A program made the position numbers and the translations under genes. Under the pieces are notes generated by a model that was not told the origin of the DNA, did not search any database, and saw nothing but the letters and a program-made list of their open reading frames with translations. Of a DNA stretch of 64,000 nt, positions 46,443-54,208 are shown piece by piece. Source of the stretch: Paraburkholderia sartisoli (lineage in GTDB: Bacteria > Pseudomonadota > Gammaproteobacteria > Burkholderiales > Burkholderiaceae); contig NZ_FNRQ01000001.1 in assembly GCF_900107685.1 (NCBI RefSeq), positions 1-64,000 of the forward strand. The letters are read 5' to 3'. Within the stretch, counting starts at the first letter, position 1; each line of letters begins with the position of its first letter.

Positions 46443-48161
46443 TCAATTGCCGTACATCGTGTGGTCGAGAACCGCGGGCGACGCCGGTGCGGCGTCGCGT
46501 CGGGCGGCCTTGTCCTCTTCCTTGCGCAGCGCTTCGCTGCGTTGTGCGTTGGCTTCCGGCAGCGGGCTCGGATTGCCGTACTCGTTGTGGTAATCGGCCT
46601 GAATGTCGGAGCCGCGCGTCGTCAGTTCGGCGTTCTTCTCGCTGTCCGCATCGACGATGTACGGCGTGACGAGCACGACCAGATCGCTCTTGTTGTTGCG
46701 GAAGTCGGTGGACTTGAACAGATGCCCAAGCACCGGGATGTCGCCGAGCAGCGGCAACTTGTCGACCGCCGTGGCCGCATCCGCGCTGATCAGGCCGGCG
46801 AGCGCGAGCGTCTCGCCCGGGCGCACCGACAGCTGCGAGGTCGTGCGCCGCGTGAGGAACGCCGGATAGCCCTGCACCTGCACGGTCGGATCGATCTGGC
46901 TGATTTCGGTGAGCAGGTCGGTCGAGATCACGTTGCGCGCATCGACTGTCGGCGCGATCTCGAGCCGGATGCCGTATTCCTTGTAGATCACGTCCTGCGC
47001 GCCGAAGCCGGCGGACACCGGAATCGGCACCTCGCCCCCCGAGAGGAACGTGGCCTTGCCGCCGCTCCTCGAATTCAGTTCCGGCGACGCGAGGATGTAC
47101 GCGTCGCCATCGTTCACCAGCAGGTTGATTTTCGAGAAGATCGACGTGGCGATGCCGAGGAACGCGCCGCCCGTGGCGCCCGCCGCTGCGCTCGGCGCGT
47201 TGTCGAACGATGCGGTGCCGGTATCCGGGAACGGGCGATAGCGGCCGGTACGGATCGCATTGCCCGCCACCGATGCCTGCGGACCGTTGATCTGCTGATC
47301 CCACGCGATGCCCAGGTTGCGCTCGGCCGTCTTCGAGATTTCGAGGATGTCCATCTTGAAGTGGACGGTCTTCTTCAGCGGCGCGCCGTCGTCGACCTCG
47401 ATCAGGTTGACCACGTCGGGCATGCTTTGCAGCGCGGTCATGATGAGATCCTTCTGCTCCGGGTGTACCTTGCCGCGCACCACGAAGCGGTTGCCGTCGG
47501 CGTCGATGCGCAGGTTCTCGACGAAACCCAGCGAGTGCTCCAGACGCGACAGCGTGGTCGCGCGGTCCTGCGCGGACACGGAGAGCTTGGTGCGCAGCAC
47601 GATGCCCGATTCGTTCCACACCACCAGCGACGTGTCGCCGGGCTGCTGTGCGAGCAGCAGCAATTGATGGTCCACGACCGACGCGTTGATCACGTCGCCG
47701 TTGCCGACCGCGACGCGCTTGACCTTGCCCTGCACCGGGATGACCTTGACTTCGCCCTTGTACAGATAGAGCGTTGACGGCACGCCCTGTCCGTATTCGA
47801 CGAGTGCGTCATCGTTGTCGCGCACAACGGGCGGGCGGTATTTGACGCGCTGCATGGTCGCGGGCGCTACCGTCGTCGGCGGGGGCGACGCGGCATCTCT
47901 CGCCGATGCGGACCGCGCGGGCACGACCGCAGCAGGAGCGGGAGCAGCAGCCGGTGCAGAAGCCGGTGCAGAAGCCGGCGCGGCGGCGACCGGGGGCGGC
48001 GCACCGTCATGGGCGAGCGGCGCCGGGGCAGCGACCGGGCCGCTGGCGGCGACCGGCGATTCGGCGTATCCGTGAAACGGGGTCATCGCCAGACTCGCCG
48101 CGAAAACCAGATGGACTCCCCGGAAGATGCGCCCCGTTTTATGTTCTCGATTGGTTGTCAT
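46443..48161 (-). CDS. cpaC: Secretin of the Flp pilus (CpaC/RcpA)
   Basis: A 572-residue outer-membrane channel protein. The signal peptide ends near FHGYA-ES (residue 33), followed by a Pro/Ala-rich linker (39-110). LYLYKGEVKVIPVQGKVKRV and VVWNESGIVLRTKLSVSAQD are the N-terminal T2SS/T3SS-type domain; a BON-like segment follows (GNRFVVRGKVHPEQKDLIMT). The secretin core includes LLVNDGDAYILASPELNSRS, LEIAPTVDARNVISTDLLTE, SQLSVRPGETLALAGLISAD and LPLLGDIPVLGHLFKSTDFR, the universal secretin ending. It forms the pore through which the pilus leaves. Confidence 0.94.
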   Translation of the reverse strand: MTTNREHKTGRIFRGVHLVFAASLAMTPFHGYAESPVAASGPVAAPAPLAHDGAPPPVAAAPASAPASAPAAAPAPAAVVPARSASARDAASPPPTTVAPATMQRVKYRPPVVRDNDDALVEYGQGVPSTLYLYKGEVKVIPVQGKVKRVAVGNGDVINASVVDHQLLLLAQQPGDTSLVVWNESGIVLRTKLSVSAQDRATTLSRLEHSLGFVENLRIDADGNRFVVRGKVHPEQKDLIMTALQSMPDVVNLIEVDDGAPLKKTVHFKMDILEISKTAERNLGIAWDQQINGPQASVAGNAIRTGRYRPFPDTGTASFDNAPSAAAGATGGAFLGIATSIFSKINLLVNDGDAYILASPELNSRSGGKATFLSGGEVPIPVSAGFGAQDVIYKEYGIRLEIAPTVDARNVISTDLLTEISQIDPTVQVQGYPAFLTRRTTSQLSVRPGETLALAGLISADAATAVDKLPLLGDIPVLGHLFKSTDFRNNKSDLVVLVTPYIVDADSEKNAELTTRGSDIQADYHNEYGNPSPLPEANAQRSEALRKEEDKAARRDAAPASPAVLDHTMYGN

Positions 48162-48230
48162 GGATGAGGATGTAGTGATTGGAAAGGAGGGGCCGTGCTG
48201 CCAGACGCGGCGGTCTCGCCGACCCGGCCG

Positions 48231-49244
48231 TCACCTCGTGCGTCCGATACGCCCGTTGACGGCGTCCTGCATCTGTTGAACCGCGCGCTGCTGGGCGTCG
48301 CTGATCGCCGCCATCCGCTGCTCGACGTCGGCGACGGCAGCGGCGTGCGCATTGGCCGGCTTCGCGTCGAGCGCCGGGCGCGTCGAGACGCTGCTCTCGC
48401 CCTTGCCGCCGACGATGTATTGAATGCCCGCGCTGCCGTCGTCGCCGAACAGCGACGCCTGCTGCACCGTGACCGGCGGCGTGGCCAGCTTGTCCGAACG
48501 GTTGCGCAGCACCGCGCGCAACGTGCCGACCTTCTGCGCCAGCGCGATCTTCGCGGCCTGCTCCGGGCTCACCTGCAGCGTCACGCTGTCGTAGCCCTGC
48601 CGTTGCGAGCCGTCGTCCTGTTGCGAGAGTTCCTCGCCGTAATCGCGCGGACGCACGTCGCGGCCGGTGGCGATCACCGCCAGATCCGACAGCAGCAGTT
48701 GCGCCGACTGACCGCGGCTGCCGGAATCCGAACCGTCGCCCGGCGTGGCGATCATGAACAGGTCGATCCGGTTGCCCGGCTTCAGCATGTTGTCCGCCGA
48801 ATTGGTGGTGTCGATGTCGATCGTCAGCGCGCGCGTGCCGGGCTTGAGCATGTCGCTGAAATCGCGCGCCTGGAACGACGAGACATCCGCGCGCCGCACC
48901 GGCGCGCCGCGCTTCACCGGACGCACCAGCGTGAGCTTCGACAGCGAATCGAAGTCCTGCGCACGTATCGTGTCGTCGTAGACGAAATCGGCGGACACCT
49001 CGCGCGCGGCAAAATTGTCGGAGGTGAGCGGCGCGCCGGCCTTCAGGTCCGTCACGGGCACCAGCACCGAGACCTGATTGCGCGCGTTCATCGATTCCAT
49101 CAGCGACGCGCGCATTGCCGCTTCGCGTCCCGACATATAGCGGAACATCGACCACGTAAGGAGCCCGGCGGCGATCGCCGCGACGCCGAGCAGCACCCAG
49201 GGGTTATTGATCAGCGTGTGTGTTTTGATTCTCTTGAACATCAT
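48231..49244 (-). CDS. cpaB: CpaB/RcpC, periplasmic Flp pilus assembly protein
   Basis: A 337-residue protein with an N-terminal membrane anchor (NPWVLLGVAAIAAGLLTWSM, residues 14-33) and a SAF-like domain (VLVPVTDLKAGAPLTSDNFA, residues about 60-80), then MLKPGNRIDLFMIATPGDGS and DSVTLQVSPEQAAKIALAQK, all typical for CpaB. It links the secretin to the inner membrane. A polar helical tail of 50 residues ends the protein. Start codon pair ATGATG at 49244. Confidence 0.93.
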   Translation of the reverse strand: MMFKRIKTHTLINNPWVLLGVAAIAAGLLTWSMFRYMSGREAAMRASLMESMNARNQVSVLVPVTDLKAGAPLTSDNFAAREVSADFVYDDTIRAQDFDSLSKLTLVRPVKRGAPVRRADVSSFQARDFSDMLKPGTRALTIDIDTTNSADNMLKPGNRIDLFMIATPGDGSDSGSRGQSAQLLLSDLAVIATGRDVRPRDYGEELSQQDDGSQRQGYDSVTLQVSPEQAAKIALAQKVGTLRAVLRNRSDKLATPPVTVQQASLFGDDGSAGIQYIVGGKGESSVSTRPALDAKPANAHAAAVADVEQRMAAISDAQQRAVQQMQDAVNGRIGRTR

Positions 49245-49265
49245 CAGGAGCCACGGTTGGTTGGT

Positions 49266-49472
49266 TCAGGGCATGGACAACGAGTACGAATACGCGTGGT
49301 AAAACGACTTGAAAGCAGCCAGCAGTTGCGCGATCACCGAGTTGTCGCCGGCGATCAGCACGACGACGACAAGCAGAACGATCACGATGTATTCGGCATA
49401 GGCCTGGCCTCTCTGGCGGGATCGGGGCGCGTGCAGGCGGCGCACGCGGCGCGGTTCATTCGTATGCGACAT
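49266..49472 (-). CDS. Small Flp/TadE-like pseudopilin, 68 residues
   Basis: The peptide carries RQRGQAYAEYIVIVLLVVVV, the prepilin-type motif (Gly, then Ala-Glu-Tyr two to three residues later, then a hydrophobic helix), and a short tail (AAFKSFYHAYSYSLSMP). The GQxxxEY pattern resembles Flp pilins, while the QRGQ head resembles TadE. It overlaps the preceding gene by 17 bases and lies 21 bases before cpaB. A minor pilin or an accessory pseudopilin. Confidence 0.75.
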   Translation of the reverse strand: MSHTNEPRRVRRLHAPRSRQRGQAYAEYIVIVLLVVVVLIAGDNSVIAQLLAAFKSFYHAYSYSLSMP

Positions 49473-50232
49473 TGATCACCACCGAGGTCGACCCCCTGGC
49501 CTGGGTAAATGCGGCGTCGAGGCGATAGCCGTTCTTCTGCATCGAGAGCGCCTGCCCGAACGACGCACCATGCGGCCGGTCGATCGCCGGGCCGGCCGAT
49601 ACCGTGTGCCAGCCGTCTTTCCTGAGTTGATCGGCATACGCCGCGCTTGCCTGAGCGAGCGAAGGCTCGGACAGCGACATCTGCACGGTGCGCGCGACAG
49701 TGCCGCCGTCGTTGCTCGTCATGTCGAGCTGCACCTTGCCCATCGGCAGCGGATAGTTCTCCGGACGCAGCGCGCGCGGCAGCGGCTGGGCATCGGTCAG
49801 ACGCATCACGCTGAACAGCCCGCGGACCGGCGCCGACTGGTTCGGCGGCAGTTGCAGCGTGTAGCTGCATTGCGCCGACAGCGCGCTGAGTATCAGCGTC
49901 TTCGGGTTGTGCATCCGGTGCGTCGCGACGCGGTGCTCGACCCAGTACTGCATGAACGCATCGGCGACCTGACGGGTCGATTTGTCGAAGGTGATGAGCG
50001 CGACCTGCGTCGGCGTGCCGTTGATGACCATGTCGTGGCCGACCCACTCCACCTTCTGGCCGGTCACCGGCATGTCGCCGCAGGCGTCGCCGGCGAACGC
50101 GCGGGTCGCCGCGCCGAACGCGAAGCAGCAGGCTGCCAGCACGCGCATCCAGCGCGCCAGCGAGGCGCCGGACACACCTTCGGACGGCGTCGGGTCCATC
50201 GACGCAACGAGAGCACGCGGTGTGCGCATCAT
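49456..50232 (-). CDS. Exported protein of unknown function in the Tad locus
   Basis: A 258-residue protein with a signal peptide (LARWMRVLAACCFAFGAATR, cleavage near AFA-GD, residue 49). Mature part has two cysteines near its start (DACGDMP and, later, AQCSYTL) and an alpha-beta texture with KDGWHTVSAGPAIDRPHGAS. No family recognised. ATG 50232 overlaps the stop of the TadE-like gene as ATGA, and its end overlaps the small pseudopilin gene, so it is embedded in the pilus operon. Confidence 0.75.
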   Translation of the reverse strand: MMRTPRALVASMDPTPSEGVSGASLARWMRVLAACCFAFGAATRAFAGDACGDMPVTGQKVEWVGHDMVINGTPTQVALITFDKSTRQVADAFMQYWVEHRVATHRMHNPKTLILSALSAQCSYTLQLPPNQSAPVRGLFSVMRLTDAQPLPRALRPENYPLPMGKVQLDMTSNDGGTVARTVQMSLSEPSLAQASAAYADQLRKDGWHTVSAGPAIDRPHGASFGQALSMQKNGYRLDAAFTQARGSTSVVINVAYE

Positions 50233-51044
50233 TTGTTCCCCAGACGGTCCTGCGGCACCACGTCCGGCTCGATGCGGCCGAGATCGAGGTGCGCGATGTC
50301 CACGCCGAACGGCGCCAGCACGTCGAGCCCGTATTCGATCACCGCGCCTTTCGCGGTCGGCACGGCGTCGGCGATCATCGCTTTGGCCTTGTCGCTGCCG
50401 TCCGGTGTCCACGTGTTGGTCAGCAGCACGTTGTGATCGGCGAACGTGACGCCCTGCCACGACGGCCACAGATTCGAGAGGGTCGGGTTGTCGTAGCCCA
50501 TGTGCAGCGAAACGCTCGCCGTCTGCTGGTTTTTCACCGGCAGATCAAAGCCCGCGCCGATGCCGCTGACGGAGCCGAGCAGCCCGAGCGCCTTGTCGGC
50601 GATCGTGCCGGTACTGGAGCTCGAATGGCTCACCTGCAGGTCGTTGTACTGCTTGAGCATGTCCTTGCCGGCGACGTCGCGCCACATCGGCTCCGGTTGC
50701 GCGGCGAGCGTGCCGGCCGAGCTGTCCTGCGAGGTGACCTTCGTGTCGTGGCCGAGCACGCGCTGCGCGATTTCGCTGCGGATCTGCGCGTCGCTCTTGG
50801 TGATCGCGCTGCCGTAGGTGGGCGCCCAGCTCCTGTCGTCGAAGTAGACCGTGCGCTCCCACGCGGCGTAACGCGAGGCCGACAGCGTGCGGTCGCGCGC
50901 GTCGCTCAGGTGTCCGATCATGTTCAAGCCGAGGAATGCGATGATCAGCGCGCTGCCCGCGATCACCAGCACTTCGACGAGCGCCTGACCCCGTTGCGCC
51001 CGGCGGCGCGGGCGCAACGCCGCCGTCCTGCGTCGCGTGCTCAT
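50229..51044 (-). CDS. TadE-like membrane protein of the Tad locus
   Basis: A 271-residue protein. RRAQRGQALVEVLVIAGSAL is the TadE-like RGQALVE motif plus membrane helix (residues 15-42). The periplasmic remainder (DRSWAPTYGSAITKSDAQIR, IADKALGLLGSVSGIGAGFD) has no named domain. It starts at ATG 51044 overlapping the stop of the TadG-like gene (ATGA). Probably a pseudopilin component. Confidence 0.82.
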   Translation of the reverse strand: MSTRRRTAALRPRRRAQRGQALVEVLVIAGSALIIAFLGLNMIGHLSDARDRTLSASRYAAWERTVYFDDRSWAPTYGSAITKSDAQIRSEIAQRVLGHDTKVTSQDSSAGTLAAQPEPMWRDVAGKDMLKQYNDLQVSHSSSSTGTIADKALGLLGSVSGIGAGFDLPVKNQQTASVSLHMGYDNPTLSNLWPSWQGVTFADHNVLLTNTWTPDGSDKAKAMIADAVPTAKGAVIEYGLDVLAPFGVDIAHLDLGRIEPDVVPQDRLGNK

Positions 51045-52537
51045 GGCGCGCCCGCCGATTGCGCGAGATCCGCCGCTTCGAGCGCCGCCATATTGGTGGC
51101 GACGAGCGAAGACTGCCAGTACGGATTGAAGAGGCTCGGGTATTCCCACTTGTTGTCGTCGCGCTTCCAGTGCGTGAGGTTGTTCAGCGCGCCCGCTGCG
51201 CCTGCCGATGAATCCGCGGGCCGGATGAAATAGGCGCTCGCGCTCGCGACCGAACGCATCTGGTTGTTCGCCGTGCCGTCCGTGACCTGCAGGCGGCCGT
51301 TGGCGATGTGCAACTGGTCGGTGGTGCTGATCGACGACGATGCGCGCTGCACTTCGACTGTGATGGCCGGCGCGCGATTGAAGTCGGCGCCGTCGGCGGG
51401 CGTTTTCAGCGTCGAGAGTTCGAGATACGGTTGCAGGCCACCGTCGCTCGACGATAGCGATCTGCCCGCACCCGTTCTGTACTGTTTGCCCGCGGCGATC
51501 TCCGTGAGCGCGCTGGTCAGCGCGCCACCGAAGTTGTTGAAGCCGCCGTAACCTTGCGTCCCGGAGTAACTGCCGCCCGGACCGTTGGCCGCGCCTCCGG
51601 AACCGGCGGCGCCGATGATCGGACTGCCGACGATGCCGACTTCGAAGTAGCAGAACCAGAAGCCGTTCACGTCAGTTGCGTCGAGGCTTTCCCAGCCGCG
51701 TTTGTCCTGCCGAAGCTGTGTGCCGCCGCGGTGATTGTTGTCCGCGGCGATGAAGCTCGCACCCGGACACTCTTCGACGATGCTCGCCACGAACGGATCG
51801 CGGATGTTGGCGCCGCGCTGCTGAACGAACTGGTCGAGCGTGGTCTTGTCGGTCACGACATCGGCGAAGCGGTCCTCGCCTGTCTTGCCGGCCGGCGTAT
51901 TGCGCTTCGCGAAGTTGAGCGTCGAGTTGAGTGCGAGCGCGCCGCGCGTGGCGAAATAGGTTTTGGTCGCGTGCGAATTCGGCTCGTTGGCCTGCGCGAC
52001 CTCTTCGGCCACGACGGGAATCTGCAGCAGCATCGAATCGTGAAACGCCGCCTGCTCGGTACTGAGTATTTTGTCGAGCCCGTCGATGGCGACGGTGGCA
52101 ATGCGCACGGCGGTATCCAGCGCGCTCTTCGCCACGTTGAGCACCGCGCTGCCGGCCTGTTTAGGCAGCGTCCACGGCTCGGAGATGAGCGCCGTCGATT
52201 CGATGAAGGTGTCGAACGTGTGATTGCTCTGATACGTGCCCGCCAGCTCGTCGACGTACGACTTGATGCTGACCATCTGCGCGGCCGCGACCTGGTTGGC
52301 GATCATCGCCCGATTCGTGTACGCGGCAAAGTTCAGATCGCGCGCCTGCAGCACGCCGACGCTAAACGCGGCGGAATCGGCGGTGTCCTGTTCCTTGGTT
52401 TTGGCGTGGGCGAGTTGGGCCGCGTTGAATGCCAGATACAACGCGGCCGCCCCGACGACGAGAAAAACCAGGGCGAATGGCATCGCCTGTCCCCGCTGGA
52501 CAAGGTGACCACGACGCCGTTCGGGATGGGTTTTCAT
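51041..52537 (-). CDS. TadG-like pilus-assembly protein
   Basis: A 498-residue protein. HLVQRGQAMPFALVFLVVGA is the TadG/TadE N-terminal signature RGQAMP with a membrane helix (residues about 17-37), followed by LYLAFNAAQLAHAKTKEQDT with ADSAAFSVG typical of TadG-like proteins. The large extracytoplasmic part contains a Gly/Asn/Tyr-rich loop (GPGGSYSGTQGYGGFNNFGG) and no clear von Willebrand A motif. ATG 52537. It is the second gene after flp, 22 bases downstream. Confidence 0.82.
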   Translation of the reverse strand: MKTHPERRRGHLVQRGQAMPFALVFLVVGAAALYLAFNAAQLAHAKTKEQDTADSAAFSVGVLQARDLNFAAYTNRAMIANQVAAAQMVSIKSYVDELAGTYQSNHTFDTFIESTALISEPWTLPKQAGSAVLNVAKSALDTAVRIATVAIDGLDKILSTEQAAFHDSMLLQIPVVAEEVAQANEPNSHATKTYFATRGALALNSTLNFAKRNTPAGKTGEDRFADVVTDKTTLDQFVQQRGANIRDPFVASIVEECPGASFIAADNNHRGGTQLRQDKRGWESLDATDVNGFWFCYFEVGIVGSPIIGAAGSGGAANGPGGSYSGTQGYGGFNNFGGALTSALTEIAAGKQYRTGAGRSLSSSDGGLQPYLELSTLKTPADGADFNRAPAITVEVQRASSSISTTDQLHIANGRLQVTDGTANNQMRSVASASAYFIRPADSSAGAAGALNNLTHWKRDDNKWEYPSLFNPYWQSSLVATNMAALEAADLAQSAGAP

Positions 52538-52559
52538 CGTCGGGATCCGCTCAGGCGTC

Positions 52560-52850
52560 CTAGTGGTTGCCGTTGTTATAGGTGTTGAGCGTCTTGGCCG
52601 TGTTGCCCTTCGAGCTTGCATCCTTGGCCGCCGTGTCGGCGTTCTGGATCGCGTTGGCCGAATTCGAATCGCCGGCCATTTCGAGCGCGAGGCCCGCCGT
52701 CTGGTTGCGGATGGTCTTGCCGAACGCCGCATACACCCCGATAGCCGCCACCGCGATCAGCGCGACGATGATGATGTATTCGGTCATCCCCTGGCCGAGT
52801 TGGCGACGGCGCCTGGAAAGGGTTTTGACTGCGGACTTGGCTTGAAACAT
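52560..52850 (-). CDS. flp: Flp-type major pilin
   Basis: A 96-residue prepilin. The basic leader ends RRRRQLG, and the processing motif G-QGMTEY (Glu at +5, Tyr at +6 after cleavage following Gly) is canonical for Flp pilins, followed by the hydrophobic helix IIIVALIAVAAIGVYAAFG. The tail is polar and Asn/Ala-rich (SNSANAIQNADTAAKD). GGGAGT lies five bases before ATG 52850. First gene of the locus, so the main promoter should lie just upstream. No prepilin peptidase gene is in the window. Confidence 0.95.
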   Translation of the reverse strand: MFQAKSAVKTLSRRRRQLGQGMTEYIIIVALIAVAAIGVYAAFGKTIRNQTAGLALEMAGDSNSANAIQNADTAAKDASSKGNTAKTLNTYNNGNH

Positions 52851-53309
52851 GGCGTACTCCCATTGTTTAGAAGACAGCATTGACATCGATAAAGGCACGC
52901 TTAAGCCCCCGGCAAAGGCATGAATGCAAGCGGGTGGCAAAACAGGCCGGGACAGTGCAACGCGAGGTTGCGAAATGAACTGCCATTCGTGCGGAAACGT
53001 ACGAATGGCAAAAGCATCGAGGTAGATGCTGGAGGGAGATAATTACCGAATTACCGGTATAAAATCTCTATCAAGTAAATTTTTCTTGCACTAAATGCAA
53101 CCTCAATTGCATTTAGTGAGAGTACCAATCGTTTCGCGCAACTGTCAATTTGGTAAACGAGCCTCATCGTTGCATTTAACAATATTTTTTCGTAACAAAA
53201 TGCAACCGATGTTTTGGGTGGGTTGTTTATGGTGCGGCATCAGTAACGCCGCACCATATCGCGTGGTGTTAGGCTTCCCAACCCACGTCAGAACAGGAAC
53301 ACTGAACGA
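52851..53309. promoter_or_regulatory. Divergent control region between flp and the BetR-type regulator
   Basis: About 460 bases with a strongly AT-rich part from 53030 to 53215. It contains four copies of the octamer TTGCATTT or its complement AAATGCAA: 53093-53100, 53107-53114, 53170-53177 and 53198-53205. The first two belong to a perfect inverted repeat (listed separately). No gene is present. The region must hold promoters for flp (leftward) and for the BetR-type gene (rightward). Confidence 0.65.
53089..53118. repeat. Perfect 12-bp inverted repeat with AAATGCAA boxes
   Basis: CACTAAATGCAA (53089-53100) and TTGCATTTAGTG (53107-53118) are exact reverse complements around CCTCAA. The arms contain the same octamer found twice more downstream. 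It looks like a dimeric regulator site; as a hairpin it has no T-run and is not a terminator. Confidence 0.8.
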
Positions 53310-54164
53310 ATGCATGACTCGCAGGACAATCTGTTGGTGGCGAACTGTGTCGCCCAGCTCATGGACCGCCATCAAGTCCCGCGGCAAAAGCACACCGGCG
53401 CACTCGCGAAAACGCTTGGACTGAGCTTTGCGCAGGCACACCGCAAAATGCGCGGGCAGAGCAACTGGACTTTTGTCGAACTCAAGGAGATTGCCAGGGC
53501 CTTCGATGAACCGGTTGCGGTACTCGTCGATTCCCCGCCTCCCGGCCGGCAACCCGGTACGCCCGCGTTGCTCGATGTCGGTTCGAAACTGCTGCCGTGT
53601 GTCGTCTGGATTGGCGGCGAGGTGCCTGCGGGCCGCTCACCGGAATATGTCGCGGTACACGTGTCGGGGGTATGGCGCGTCTATTCGCCCGAGAGTGCGC
53701 CAACCGGTAGAAAGCATGTCGTCGAGCTGATTGAGATCCGCCCGCGGCCGCCCGAGGCCACCCATCCGGCGGTGGCCGTCGTCGACGACGACGGCGGCCG
53801 TGACGGCGGTGGCCTGAAGACTGCCGACACGATCTGCCTGTATCTGAACGAGAAGGGTTTCAACGCGACGCCGTACTACGATGCAGCGACCTTTCGCGAG
53901 GCACTCCGGCATACGGTATTCGACGCGTTCGTGATCGACTGGCTGCTCGGGACCGAGACAGCCGAGGCCGCCATCGGCGATATCCGTCGGACCGGCAACC
54001 CGAAGGCACCTGTGTTCATCCTGACGGGGCAGCTGGAGGCCGGCAACGTCAACGAATCGGAAATCGCACGGGTGATCACGGCATTCGACGTCAACGTGCT
54101 CGAAAAGCCCGCCAGGCTCCCGCTGCTGGCCGCCGAGATCAGCAAGCGGTTGATGGTCCGATAG
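53310..54164 (+). CDS. BetR-type regulator: N-terminal HTH plus C-terminal receiver-like domain
   Basis: A 284-residue regulator. Residues about 8-72 form a helix-turn-helix of the BetR type (betaproteobacterial regulator; ALAKTLGLSFAQAHRKMRGQ then FVELKEIARAF). A middle segment follows (85-145), beta-rich. Residues 154-282 resemble a receiver: acidic cluster VVDDDGG (158-163), probable phospho-acceptor D210 (FDAFVIDWLLG), Thr in FILTGQLEAG (about 239) and K266 (VLEKPARL). This order, HTH first and receiver last, is opposite to common response regulators. The convergent hybrid kinase gene stands 44 bases away, a likely partner. Pilus genes upstream are possible targets. Confidence 0.82.
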   Translation: MHDSQDNLLVANCVAQLMDRHQVPRQKHTGALAKTLGLSFAQAHRKMRGQSNWTFVELKEIARAFDEPVAVLVDSPPPGRQPGTPALLDVGSKLLPCVVWIGGEVPAGRSPEYVAVHVSGVWRVYSPESAPTGRKHVVELIEIRPRPPEATHPAVAVVDDDGGRDGGGLKTADTICLYLNEKGFNATPYYDAATFREALRHTVFDAFVIDWLLGTETAEAAIGDIRRTGNPKAPVFILTGQLEAGNVNESEIARVITAFDVNVLEKPARLPLLAAEISKRLMVR

Positions 54165-54208
54165 CCTGTCTCCTGAAGCGCCCGCTATTCAGGGCAACGA
54201 CGGGCTGG

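Noticed and set aside
43639..46593. A 984-codon open frame on the plus strand opposite the cpaF, tadB and cpaC genes
   Set aside because: Its product is a His/Arg/Asp-rich composition typical of the antisense frame of GC-rich coding DNA. The minus-strand proteins carry full family motifs.
53089..53118. The perfect inverted repeat as a transcription terminator
   Set aside because: It is AT-rich, has no following T-run and no gene ends before it; repeated boxes nearby favour a protein-binding site.
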